Under the pieces are notes generated by a model. The model was not told the origin of the DNA and searched no databases. It saw only the letters and a list, made by a program, of their open reading frames with translations. A program made the position numbers and the translations under genes. This document shows positions 29,824-38,039 of a stretch of DNA of 64,000 bases, piece by piece (the stretch's first letter is position 1; every line of letters starts with the position of its first letter). Source of the DNA: Psychrobacter sp. M13 (GTDB lineage: Bacteria; Pseudomonadota; Gammaproteobacteria; Pseudomonadales; Moraxellaceae). The stretch covers positions 2,852,001 through 2,916,000 of the forward strand of contig NZ_CP132194.1 in NCBI RefSeq assembly GCF_030718935.1, read 5' to 3'.

Positions 29824-32800
29824 ATGGATTGGTTTTCGATTATTATTTTGCTGATCATCGCTAGTGTCTTTTATAAAAAGCTAAATGCACAGCTTAAGCA
29901 ACTACGCGGTGATATAACGAAGCTACAAATTGAGCTGCAACAGCACAAAGATAATGCTAAAGCTTTAAAGTCCCCAGATTCCATTGCTAATCATACCACC
30001 CCATTGACCTCATCCAGCACAGCAGCGCCACAACCAATATTACCACCGCCACTGCCGACTAGGATTAGTGCTGACGAGCAGACCAACCCTGTGCTAAGTG
30101 AGCACTTCGTAGATAATACTACTGATATAAAAACATCACTCGCTGATCAAAAGCCAGTACCAAGTCAACTAGCCTCTGCTACGCCAATCATGGAGCCAGA
30201 TGAGCACTCGCTCCCTATCGTCACCTCCCTATTTAACTCGCTGAAAAACTGGTTCTTAGGGGGTAACTTAGTCGTGCGTGTTGGCGTTTTAGTATTACTT
30301 ATCGGTGTGGTTTTATTGCTACGCTTAGTCAGCGATTATGTCGAGATTTCTATAGAGTCCAAACTTATCGCTATCGGTGTCACAGGATTAGCGCTGGCAG
30401 GTTTGGGTCTGAAATTAGCGATCAAGCGCTTTGCCTACGGTATCACTTTGCAAGGAGCAGGCTTGGCCATCGCTTACCTGACGACCTTTTTTGCTTACGA
30501 TGTCTATGAGGTACTTGCCAGCGTACCTAGCTTTATTGCTTTAGGGCTGATATCGGCGCTCACTATCGGCTTAGCCATCCGTCAAAACGCTTTTCCTTTA
30601 GCGCTGTTAGCCTTGGGCGGTGGTTTTTTTGCGCCTCTATTGACGGCAACTGATACAGGTAGCTTGACGGCATTATTTAGCTATTATCTGCTGTTAAACG
30701 TCGCCGTCGCCATCATCGCTCATTACCGTACTTGGAAAGTGTTGAATATCTTGGGCGTTGCCGTGACTTTTGGTCTGGCTTATTACTTCGGTGGTTTTGC
30801 CAGTGTAAGTAGCGAGATTGATGCGCAGCGTTGGTCACTGGTGCTATTGGTTGCAATGCATCTGGCACTCTATCTATTTATAGCGATACGCTATACTCAG
30901 CAGATTATTATCTATAACGTTAATTATGAAGCCGCTAATTCTATAACGGCTGCAACTGCCTTCAACACCAATTCAAAACCTGTGCATAGCCATAGCAATA
31001 ACCTCTATCTCTACCCAATAGATGTAGGATTGTTGTTTTCAGTACCCGTATTAGCCTTTGGACTATTTGCTGCTCTATTGCACGATATTGAGCATGCGCT
31101 AACCATGACTAGTGCCATTCTAGGGATTATTTATTTGGGCTTGGGCTGGTCGCTCATTCGTCGCAGTCAGCGCTATGCGCTCATTACTGAGGGAATGCTG
31201 GCGTTAGGGTTTGGCTTTTTGGCCTTAGTTATACCCTTAGCTTTTGATGCTGAGTGGATTGCAGTTGGCTGGTCGATTCAGGGCGTAGCGCTGGTTTGGT
31301 TTGGACGGCGCTCGCTGCGCGCGTGGCTCGTGATCTTTGGTCTATTATTACAGATAGCCAGTGTCGGATTGTTATTCTTATACGCCTTTTTTGGCGATGC
31401 GACCACTTTAGCTATGTCACTCTCCGCTATCGCCAGCCTTAGTGTGGTGTTTATTTTGCGAGCCAGCAATTCGCCTAATGTCTTGTTCAATGCCAACTCG
31501 CAAGCAGATGCCAATATTCTTCATACCACCAATACTATTGATAATAATAATCTAGATGACATCAATAGTGAGGTAACCAAATACGCAAGTGCTCTAGGTA
31601 TCAGCCCTCAAGCCGCTCGGCAGTGGCTTATGAGTATCAACCGTCAAACCACTGCCTTCAATGTGGTATGGCGCAGTCCTGCCTTTATAAGCTTTTTAAC
31701 TGCTATAGCTATCGTTTGGTCACTTTACGTTTTAATCAACGACTTTAACAAGTGGTTTGAGCATTGGCAATTAGCAACAACGACTTTAATAGCACTAGCG
31801 ACTTTGCTTAGTTTGAGTATTTATTGGCTAATCAATCGTTATCGCACTTGGGCGGAGGTTCGCTATTTTAGCCACGCCTTACTGAGCTTATTTTATCTAG
31901 CGCTGGTACTGCAATTACCGCAAAAGTTCGAGTTTGACCATCAATGGAGCGCTATAAACTGGGCAGTTTTTACCGTCCTTTTGCTCGGCTGGCTAATTAT
32001 CGCTCAGCTATGGCTAAAAACGTGGTATAGCAAGCTTGTCATCAATAAAGATGCTGATGCTAGTACTATTGCTGATGTTGATAATGTTAGTAATGAGACA
32101 AATACTAAAAATAGCGCTGCATATCAATACGCCGGCTGGCTGGCGACTGGTATCTTACTATTAGCGGCAGCCGTCTATTATAGTTGGTCGGACGCAGATG
32201 GGGTGGTGACCGTCGCTATCATTAGTCTGTGCTTGATTGTATTGATGCAATTTGCTGAGCGTCACTTGGCAGGCATGCTGCCTTGGTTTGATTGGCATAA
32301 AGCCTTAGCGGGATGTAGCGCTCTATTCGTACCACTATTGCTCATCTGGGTCGTTATTACTAACTGGTATCACGATGGTATCGTCTGGGACTTACCTTAT
32401 ATTCCTGTGCTAAACCTGTATGATATCGCAGTGCTACTGGCAATGGCTTATGGTCTAAAAGTATATGCTTTATCGCAAAATAATAGCGCTTTACAAAGTA
32501 CTGCGCACGCTCATCAACACAAAACTATTTTTAAAAATCTCCTGCTTAGAGTGATTGGTATCATTGGTTTTTGGGTACTCTCAAGTATGCTAATACGTAC
32601 GCTGCACGCCTTTAATGGCACGCCGCTGTGGAATGATGGCGCTTGGAGTGATGATAAAGTACAAACCAGTTTGACGATACTATGGACGCTGACCGCCCTT
32701 GTCGCCACCTTTATGTCGAGCCGAAACGGTAAGCGCTTTTGGTGGTTTATGGGTATTGGCTTACTCGGTGTAGTAGTACTCAAACTGGTGCTAGTCGACT

Positions 32801-32946
32801 TATCACAGACAGGCGCTATTTTGCGCGTCATCTCCTTCTTAGTAGCAGGTAGCTTGATATTATTGATTGGTTATCTTGCGCCACTGCCACCTGAGCATGA
32901 AAAAGAGAGTGAAATAATGGACGATATTGAACAACAGAACAAGTGA
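29824..32946 (+). CDS. DUF2339 large membrane protein
   Basis: A very hydrophobic 1040-residue protein. After MDWFSIIILLIIASVFY comes a short coiled coil (K-L-N-A-Q-L-K-Q-L-R-G-D-I), a Pro/Ser linker to about residue 140, and then about twenty or more predicted membrane helices, starting with N-L-V-V-R-V-G-V-L-V-L-L-I-G-V-V-L-L-L and including G-x-G-F-F-A-P-L-L-T-A. This is the layout of DUF2339, of unknown function. The reading frame begins upstream with a TTG, but the ATG at 29824 has GAGG seven bases before it and I take that as start. Two loops near 375-400 and 560-600 are polar. Confidence 0.9.
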   Translation: MDWFSIIILLIIASVFYKKLNAQLKQLRGDITKLQIELQQHKDNAKALKSPDSIANHTTPLTSSSTAAPQPILPPPLPTRISADEQTNPVLSEHFVDNTTDIKTSLADQKPVPSQLASATPIMEPDEHSLPIVTSLFNSLKNWFLGGNLVVRVGVLVLLIGVVLLLRLVSDYVEISIESKLIAIGVTGLALAGLGLKLAIKRFAYGITLQGAGLAIAYLTTFFAYDVYEVLASVPSFIALGLISALTIGLAIRQNAFPLALLALGGGFFAPLLTATDTGSLTALFSYYLLLNVAVAIIAHYRTWKVLNILGVAVTFGLAYYFGGFASVSSEIDAQRWSLVLLVAMHLALYLFIAIRYTQQIIIYNVNYEAANSITAATAFNTNSKPVHSHSNNLYLYPIDVGLLFSVPVLAFGLFAALLHDIEHALTMTSAILGIIYLGLGWSLIRRSQRYALITEGMLALGFGFLALVIPLAFDAEWIAVGWSIQGVALVWFGRRSLRAWLVIFGLLLQIASVGLLFLYAFFGDATTLAMSLSAIASLSVVFILRASNSPNVLFNANSQADANILHTTNTIDNNNLDDINSEVTKYASALGISPQAARQWLMSINRQTTAFNVVWRSPAFISFLTAIAIVWSLYVLINDFNKWFEHWQLATTTLIALATLLSLSIYWLINRYRTWAEVRYFSHALLSLFYLALVLQLPQKFEFDHQWSAINWAVFTVLLLGWLIIAQLWLKTWYSKLVINKDADASTIADVDNVSNETNTKNSAAYQYAGWLATGILLLAAAVYYSWSDADGVVTVAIISLCLIVLMQFAERHLAGMLPWFDWHKALAGCSALFVPLLLIWVVITNWYHDGIVWDLPYIPVLNLYDIAVLLAMAYGLKVYALSQNNSALQSTAHAHQHKTIFKNLLLRVIGIIGFWVLSSMLIRTLHAFNGTPLWNDGAWSDDKVQTSLTILWTLTALVATFMSSRNGKRFWWFMGIGLLGVVVLKLVLVDLSQTGAILRVISFLVAGSLILLIGYLAPLPPEHEKESEIMDDIEQQNK

Positions 32947-33079
32947 CAAGCCATAAGCAGACTTCATGGAGAAATTATAACGTGACAGCTTGGGTTCTGT
33001 AGTAAACTGGGCACCACAGCTACTCTGGACGCATTGTCTATGACTAGCAAATTATTTATTAAAAAGGCAGTAAAAGCAG

Positions 33080-34036
33080 ATGGATAAGAAAGCAAATATT
33101 CAGTGGTTCCCAGGACATATGAATAAGGCGCGTAACGAAGTCAAAGAAGTCATGCCACAGATGGATATCATCATCGAGGTGCTTGACGCGCGTATTCCGT
33201 ATAGCAGTGAAAACCCAATGGTAGCCTCATTACGTGGTGAAAAACCTGTCATCAAGATTTTAAACAAAGCCGATTTGGCTGATCCTGAGATGACTCAAGC
33301 GTGGATGGATTATTTTGAGCAAGAAAACGGTGTCAAAGCGCTCGCCTTTGATGATAATAAAGCCGATCACGTCCATCGTATTGTTGAGCTATGCAAGCGC
33401 CTTATGCCAAATAAAGCCGAGTCAGGTCGCCAAATTAAAGCAATGATATTGGGTATTCCCAACGTTGGCAAATCCACCCTTATCAATACCCTAGCAGGGC
33501 GTGCCGTTGCCAAAACAGGTAATGAGCCTGCCGTCACCAAGTCTCAGCAGCTCATCAAACTAGACGGTGGCATTATGCTCTATGACACGCCTGGTATGCT
33601 CTGGCCAAAAGTTGAAAATGCTAATTCAGGCTATCGCTTAGCCGCTACTGGTGGTATTCGTGATACCGCCTTTGACTTCGATGATGTGGCGGGTTATACC
33701 GCAGAATATCTATTGAAGGCTTATCCTGAACTGCTAAAAACGCGCTATAAAATTGACGAGCTACCTAAGACCGATTGGCAATTTTTTGAAATCGCTGGTC
33801 GCAATCGTGGCTGTATTCGTGCAGGTAATCAAGTCGATACTTATCGGATGTCAGAAATTCTGGTCAACGAGTTACGTAGTGGCACGATAGGTCGCATCAG
33901 TCTAGAAACCCCTGAAATGCGTGAGGCGGAAGAAGCGGTCGTCGCTGAGCAACGACTCGCCGATGCAGAGCGTAAAAAAGCTAAGCTTGAGGAAAAGCAT
34001 CAACGTAAATTGCGGGCGCGCAAGAATCGGAAGTAA
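33080..34036 (+). CDS. ylqF: Ribosome biogenesis GTPase YlqF
   Basis: A circularly permuted GTPase of 318 residues: G4 motif NKAD (62-65) comes first, then G1 GIPNVGKST (125-133), then G3 DTPG (169-172). W-F-P-G-H-M-N-K-A-R near the start is also diagnostic. The C-terminal helical domain ends in a basic Lys/Arg tail that binds rRNA. In Bacillus RbgA the family matures the 50S subunit; the gammaproteobacterial members are assumed to act similarly. It is followed by a LysE-type gene on the same strand. Confidence 0.93.
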   Translation: MDKKANIQWFPGHMNKARNEVKEVMPQMDIIIEVLDARIPYSSENPMVASLRGEKPVIKILNKADLADPEMTQAWMDYFEQENGVKALAFDDNKADHVHRIVELCKRLMPNKAESGRQIKAMILGIPNVGKSTLINTLAGRAVAKTGNEPAVTKSQQLIKLDGGIMLYDTPGMLWPKVENANSGYRLAATGGIRDTAFDFDDVAGYTAEYLLKAYPELLKTRYKIDELPKTDWQFFEIAGRNRGCIRAGNQVDTYRMSEILVNELRSGTIGRISLETPEMREAEEAVVAEQRLADAERKKAKLEEKHQRKLRARKNRK

Positions 34037-34060
34037 GAATTTTAAGAATAGGGTGAAAAT

Positions 34061-34699
34061 ATGTCTGATTTAAATTTTTGGTTATTGTTTCTAACCGCTG
34101 CCTTCGCATTAAACATTGCTCCAGGACCAGATCTTTTATATATCCTGACTAAAACTATTAGACATGGCAAAAAAGTGGGACTAGCCTCAGCAATCGGGGT
34201 ATGTACAGGGGCATTATTTCATGTATTTATTGCTTCTATTGGTCTATCAGCTATCTTAGTTTCCTCAGCATTAGCTTTTAGTATCGTAAAATATGCTGGT
34301 GCAGCTTACCTTTTATATCTTGCTTATGAATCTTTTAAGTCATCAGGTTTTGAGCTAAATAATGATAAGTTGAGTCTTAACCAGAGCAAAGAGACTGCAT
34401 TCAAAGCTTTTAAACAGGGAGTATATATCGATATCTTGAACCCTAAAGTAGCAATATTCTTTATGGCATTTTTACCCCAGTTTATTCGTGAAGGTGCAGG
34501 CTCACCGTCATTTCAGCTTTTTTACTTAGGATTGATGGTTATTACTGTTGCCATTATTGTAGAGTTTGCCTACGTGTTTGCAGCAGATAAAATATCTTCT
34601 AAAGTTCGAAGTAGTAAAAAGATTAGTCTTTGGTTGAATAGAGCTGTAGGAACAATATTTGCTAGTTTAGGAATAAAGTTAGCTGCTACATCTAATTAG
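34061..34699 (+). CDS. LysE/RhtB family exporter
   Basis: A 212-residue inner membrane protein with six predicted helices. The start F-A-L-N-I-A-P-G-P-D-L-L-Y-I-L-T-K-T-I-R-H-G-K-K-V-G is the signature of the LysE/RhtB family of amino acid exporters, as is N-P-K-V-A-I-F-F-M-A-F-L-P-Q-F. The substrate cannot be told from sequence; homoserine, threonine and leucine exporters share this layout. The codon use is richer in A and T than its neighbours. It begins 24 bases after ylqF with AGGGTGAAAAT before the ATG. Confidence 0.93.
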   Translation: MSDLNFWLLFLTAAFALNIAPGPDLLYILTKTIRHGKKVGLASAIGVCTGALFHVFIASIGLSAILVSSALAFSIVKYAGAAYLLYLAYESFKSSGFELNNDKLSLNQSKETAFKAFKQGVYIDILNPKVAIFFMAFLPQFIREGAGSPSFQLFYLGLMVITVAIIVEFAYVFAADKISSKVRSSKKISLWLNRAVGTIFASLGIKLAATSN

Positions 34700-34710
34700 A
34701 AATTTTATAC

Positions 34711-34821
34711 GTAGGGTGTGGTTAGTTTTATAAAATTTTTAGCAAGAATTTTGATAAAGCGTAACCCGCCGTTGATAGCATTGGTTAGTAGGCGGGTTAC
34801 GCTGCGCTAATTTCACCCTAC
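34711..34821. repeat. REP-like element with nested inverted repeat, 111 bp
   Basis: The ends are GTAGGGTGTGG and TTTCACCCTAC. Inside, AGCGTAACCCGCC (34758-34770) and GGCGGGTTACGCT (34791-34803) form a perfect 13-bp inverted repeat with a 20-base loop, so it is a longer relative of the 67-bp elements. Confidence 0.8.
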
Positions 34822-34883
34822 GGCATTGCACCATGTTTATAATTGGCTGAAACGCATCCTACTTGCTATAAGGAGGTTAAGTT

Positions 34884-35384
34884 TTGATATATACAAATAT
34901 ACTTATGTCAGACTATTTAGACTTTAACGAAGCTAAAATTAAAAAAACTAAACTAGATAAAAAATTAAATACTGTTTTAGAAAATGGTTTTATACTTGTA
35001 GGTGATTGCATTTTCTTAAAAAGTATTTATCCTTCTAATTACGATAGGCTTATAATAAAAGAGGAAGATATCAAAGAGCAGTTTGTTGATTTCTCAGGTT
35101 ATGAGTATTCGACTAATAAATTTCATATCGAAGATTTTACCGACCAAGACCCATTCATTCAATCTATTATATTTTCTGGAAAATTCAAAGAAAAATGGAT
35201 TGCTGAATTTCCTCACATCAGTTGTACTATATTAATAAGCTTCCAAGACGATGAGATTGGACAGTTTGCTACTTTTACTTTCTATAAATATAGAAAAAAC
35301 GAAGTAGTCTTTGAGCTTGATAATCTTGAAGACGTTATGCAGCCCTTATACATAGAGAAAATATCTAAAGCAAACCATTTGTAG
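34884..35384 (+). CDS. Unknown AT-rich gene, 166 residues
   Basis: I do not recognise it. The ribosome binding site is perfect, AAGGAGG at 34870-34876, and stands seven bases before a TTG at 34884, which I therefore take as start; the first ATG, at 34905, is too far. The protein is Lys, Ile, Phe and Tyr rich with no membrane segment, and has a run of charged residues at its start (K-I-K-K-T-K-L-D-K-K). Base use is clearly more AT than in the core genes. It lies in the accessory stretch between REP-like elements, and its end runs into the left repeat of the mutY duplication, three bases after which the repeat begins. It is probably acquired. Confidence 0.65.
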   Translation: MIYTNILMSDYLDFNEAKIKKTKLDKKLNTVLENGFILVGDCIFLKSIYPSNYDRLIIKEEDIKEQFVDFSGYEYSTNKFHIEDFTDQDPFIQSIIFSGKFKEKWIAEFPHISCTILISFQDDEIGQFATFTFYKYRKNEVVFELDNLEDVMQPLYIEKISKANHL

Positions 35385-35597
35385 GGTGTGCCCAGCGCAC
35401 CGTTTATTTAGCTATATATGCTCATACCTTAAATAGCTTTCACTATGAATAAATCGACTTTATATTTAATCTAATTAACCTTATACAGAACACTTATATA
35501 ACTCTAGATTTTAGCAAACGCTTTCGTCATCGGTGCGTGGAACGCACCCTACCTGCCAAGACTAAATCTATGACTCAAAAAAAACCAGTCGCTACCT
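35381..35597. repeat. Left copy of a ~190-bp direct repeat (mutY upstream region)
   Basis: This segment aligns along its whole length with 36352-36561. It begins GTAGGGTGTGCCCAGCGCACC, has an AT-rich centre, continues CGGTGCGTGGAACGCACCCTAC, then CTGCCAAGACTAAATCT, an ATG at 35570 and the start of a reading frame like that of mutY. The frame (MTQKKPVA...) leads nowhere and runs into the vapBC promoter. Confidence 0.85.
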
Positions 35598-35649
35598 CTT
35601 CCAATTTTACAAAAATACTCTGCCTAGTTTTATCAAAAATATCTGTTTA

Positions 35650-35677
35650 TGTGTATAATAAATATAAATCATACACA
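35650..35677 (+). promoter_or_regulatory. vapBC promoter and operator
   Basis: TATAAT at 35654-35659 is a likely -10 box. It is embedded in a partial palindrome TGTGTAT (35650-35656) and ATACACA (35671-35677), the sort of site bound by VapBC complexes for autorepression. Confidence 0.55.
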
Positions 35678-35697
35678 TTCGTTAAAGGAGTATCCTT

Positions 35698-35913
35698 ATG
35701 CGTACTAATATACATATTGACGATAATCTAATATCTGACGCTCAGCGCTTATCTGGTGCAAAAACCAAGAGAGAAGCCGTTGAGCAAGGACTAAAGTTAC
35801 TAGTGCAAATGCATGAACAACAGAGCATTAGACAGCTACGTGGCAAACTACAGTGGGATAGTGATTTAGACCAAATGCGTCAAGGTATCAATACGACTGA
35901 GTCCTCTCTATGA
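35698..35913 (+). CDS. vapB: VapB-type antitoxin
   Basis: A 71-residue ribbon-helix-helix type VapB antitoxin: M-R-T-N-I-H-I-D-D-N-L-I-S-D-A-Q at the N-terminus is the DNA-binding strand and first helix, followed by K-T-K-R-E-A-V-E-Q-G-L-K-L-L-V, and an acidic tail that covers the toxin's active site. AAAGGAG stands seven bases before the ATG. The stop codon overlaps the vapC start (ATGA), so translation is coupled. The pair should be regulated by its own complex at the palindrome just upstream. Confidence 0.93.
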   Translation: MRTNIHIDDNLISDAQRLSGAKTKREAVEQGLKLLVQMHEQQSIRQLRGKLQWDSDLDQMRQGINTTESSL

Positions 35914-36338
35914 GACCGAACATCACGCCTACAATTATCGTGGATTCTAGCGTTTGGATAGATTACTTTAATGGTATCGTAACCGTACATACCGACCTTT
36001 TAGATAGCCTGTTGTCGCAATCAAAAATCGGTATTACAGACATTATTTTGATGGAAGTCTTGCAAGGATTTAGAGAAGATAAGCATTACTCGCAGGCTTT
36101 TTCAGCGCTAAATACGCTCACCTGTTATGATATCTTAGGTAAGAATAATGCTATCCGTTATGTGTCTTATTATCGAGAGCTTCGCAAAAAAGGCATAACT
36201 ATTCGTAAATCTAATGATGTTATGATTGCTGGGTTTTGTATCGACAGCCAAATTCCTCTGCTTTTTAGTGATAAAGATTTTACTCCTTTTGTAAAACATC
36301 TCGGTTTAATCTCAGCACTGGATATTAAAGCCCATTAG
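35910..36338 (+). CDS. vapC: VapC-type PIN-domain ribonuclease toxin
   Basis: A PIN-domain RNase of 142 residues. The metal-binding acids are all present: D12 in IIVDSSVWIDYF, E49 in LMEVLQG, D103 in SNDVMIAG and D121 in LLFSDKDF. VapC toxins cut tRNA or rRNA and stop growth unless VapB is present. The gene ends just before the right-hand copy of the direct repeat, so toxin and antitoxin are together bounded by the two copies. The pair looks intact. Confidence 0.93.
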   Translation: MRPNITPTIIVDSSVWIDYFNGIVTVHTDLLDSLLSQSKIGITDIILMEVLQGFREDKHYSQAFSALNTLTCYDILGKNNAIRYVSYYRELRKKGITIRKSNDVMIAGFCIDSQIPLLFSDKDFTPFVKHLGLISALDIKAH

Positions 36339-36351
36339 TATTACTTAGTGC

Positions 36352-36561
36352 GTAGGATGCGCCCAGCGCACTGTTTAGTTAGCTATATATGCTCATACCC
36401 TAGATAGCTTTCGCTGATAATAAAACGACTTTATATGCTGTCTAACAAACCTAATATAAACTAATAGAAAAAGTATAAATATCAGCAAACATCTTCTTAT
36501 CGGTGCGCAGGGCGCACCTTACCTGCCAAGACCGAATCTATGACCAAAACAAAACCTAGCG
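36352..36561. repeat. Right copy of the ~190-bp direct repeat (real mutY upstream region)
   Basis: Starts GTAGGATGCGCCCAGCGCAC, then CGGTGCGCAGGGCGCACCTTAC and CTGCCAAGACCGAATCT, and ends at the mutY ATG (36540) and its first codons. The left copy at 35381 has the same order and spacing to its ATG to within one base (189 against 188). Confidence 0.85.
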
Positions 36562-37814
36562 AAAAATACAAATCTTCAGAAGAGAGCTTTGCTCATTCTA
36601 CCCAATCTCTCAATACCTTTGCCCCACGCCTACTAGCATGGTTCGCCACCAACGGTCGCCATGATCTGCCTTGGCAACAGCACCAAACCGACATGCCTAA
36701 TCCTTATATTGTTTGGCTATCAGAAGTCATGCTCCAGCAAACCCAAGTCACCACCGTACTGCCCTACTTTGCTCGTTTTATGACCTCATTTCCGACCGTA
36801 CAGGATTTAGCAGCGGCAGAGTGGGATGTGATCGCCGAGCATTGGGCAGGCATGGGCTATTATGCGCGAGCGCGTAATTTGCATAAAGGCGCAAAGCAAC
36901 TCGTTGAGATTATTGATGACACTGGTGACTTTCCGCAGACATTAGAAGGTTGGGAGGCAATATCAGGGGTTGGGCCTTCGACCGCTGGCGCGATTGTAGC
37001 GATGGGGTTACATGGTTACGGCGTCATCTGTGATGGTAATGTCAAGCGAGTGCTGACACGCTGGGCGGCTATCGATGGCGATATTATGAAGTCGGCGACC
37101 ACCAAAGAATTATGGGCACTAGCTATACGTTTAACGCCTGTTGAGCATTCTGGATTATTTGCACAAGCCATGATGGATATGGGCGCAACCTTATGTGTGC
37201 GTCGTAATCCAAACTGCGCGGCCTGTCCATTACAAGCGGATTGTCTAGCTCATGCGCAAGGTCGCGAGATGGATTATCCTGTCAAAGCAAAAAAACAACC
37301 CAAGCCTAGCAAGTTTAGTAATGCTTTAATGATTCAAAACAGCAATGGTGAGGTATTATGGCTACAGCGTCCTGATAACGGTATTTGGGGTGGGTTATGG
37401 AGCTTACCATTAGCGTTTATAAAAAAGATTGAAGGTGCTGTCAAGACGGCTAATACAGTTGCCGAAGATAAGCCGTCAAAAGTGGCGAGCAATGTTAAAG
37501 CGTATGAGCAAGTTTATGAGACAGAATTTACTACCGCTGAGCAAATTATTGATGAATGGTTAGCGAAGAATGAGCTGGTCACAAAGTCAGTGACTCATGA
37601 TTTATTTGCCGATGCCCCTGCACCTATTAAGCATTCGCTAACCCATTTTCATTGGTACTTAACCCCGCAGCAATTAACCCTGAATGATCATCAGGCTCAA
37701 GAAATAACTAAGATATTACAAGCCGCTGAGATCAATGTGAATTGGTTAAATGCTAGTGAAGCTCAAGAGACTTTAGGATTGCCACGGGCTATGGTGAAGA
37801 TTATCGAGGGCTAA
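36540..37814 (+). CDS. mutY: A/G-specific adenine glycosylase
   Basis: MutY removes adenine opposite 8-oxoguanine in DNA. The helix-hairpin-helix is ISGVGPSTAGAI (about 141-152), followed by the catalytic Asp region V-I-C-D-G-N-V-K-R-V-L. The iron-sulfur cysteines are spaced C-x6-C-x2-C-x5-C in CVRRNPNCAACPLQADC. A C-terminal NUDIX-like domain (about 255-420) contains LWLQRPDNGIWGGLWSLP and H-F-H-W-Y-L-T-P, for 8-oxoG recognition. At 424 residues it is longer than E. coli MutY (350) because of a polar N-terminus and a charged insert near 300-330. No Shine-Dalgarno sequence is evident. The promoter region is shared by both copies of the direct repeat. Confidence 0.96.
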   Translation: MTKTKPSEKYKSSEESFAHSTQSLNTFAPRLLAWFATNGRHDLPWQQHQTDMPNPYIVWLSEVMLQQTQVTTVLPYFARFMTSFPTVQDLAAAEWDVIAEHWAGMGYYARARNLHKGAKQLVEIIDDTGDFPQTLEGWEAISGVGPSTAGAIVAMGLHGYGVICDGNVKRVLTRWAAIDGDIMKSATTKELWALAIRLTPVEHSGLFAQAMMDMGATLCVRRNPNCAACPLQADCLAHAQGREMDYPVKAKKQPKPSKFSNALMIQNSNGEVLWLQRPDNGIWGGLWSLPLAFIKKIEGAVKTANTVAEDKPSKVASNVKAYEQVYETEFTTAEQIIDEWLAKNELVTKSVTHDLFADAPAPIKHSLTHFHWYLTPQQLTLNDHQAQEITKILQAAEINVNWLNASEAQETLGLPRAMVKIIEG

Positions 37815-37858
37815 AAATAAAATTCCACTCTTAACTCTCAATTTATTATGGACTACCG

Positions 37859-38003
37859 TAGGTTAGCGTCGAGGGATGAGACCCTGAGAGCCGTAAAAAT
37901 GAAGCACTGTTTCATTAGGCTCGCAAGGAAAATTCTTTAAATAGAATTTTCTATCATAGATTGAAAATAGTTGGGTGTCGCAAGCTCCACACCAACCTAC
38001 TTT
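37859..38003. repeat. Paired REP-like element, third form
   Basis: It begins GTAGGTTAGCGTCGAGGGAT and ends GTGTCGCAAGCTCCACACC, AACCTAC, with the arms GTAGGTT and AACCTAC inverted; the core holds a perfect 9-bp inverted repeat GAAAATTCT/AGAATTTTC (37928-37936 and 37943-37951). The GTAGGTTGGCGTCGAG-like ends are a common REP type in gammaproteobacteria. Confidence 0.65.
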
Positions 38004-38039
38004 AAAACCATGAGTATTTTCAAAGATAAAGCATTTAAA

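Noticed and set aside
35537..35731. 64-residue frame before vapB
   Set aside because: It is the left copy of the mutY start, running into the vapBC promoter, with no function of its own.
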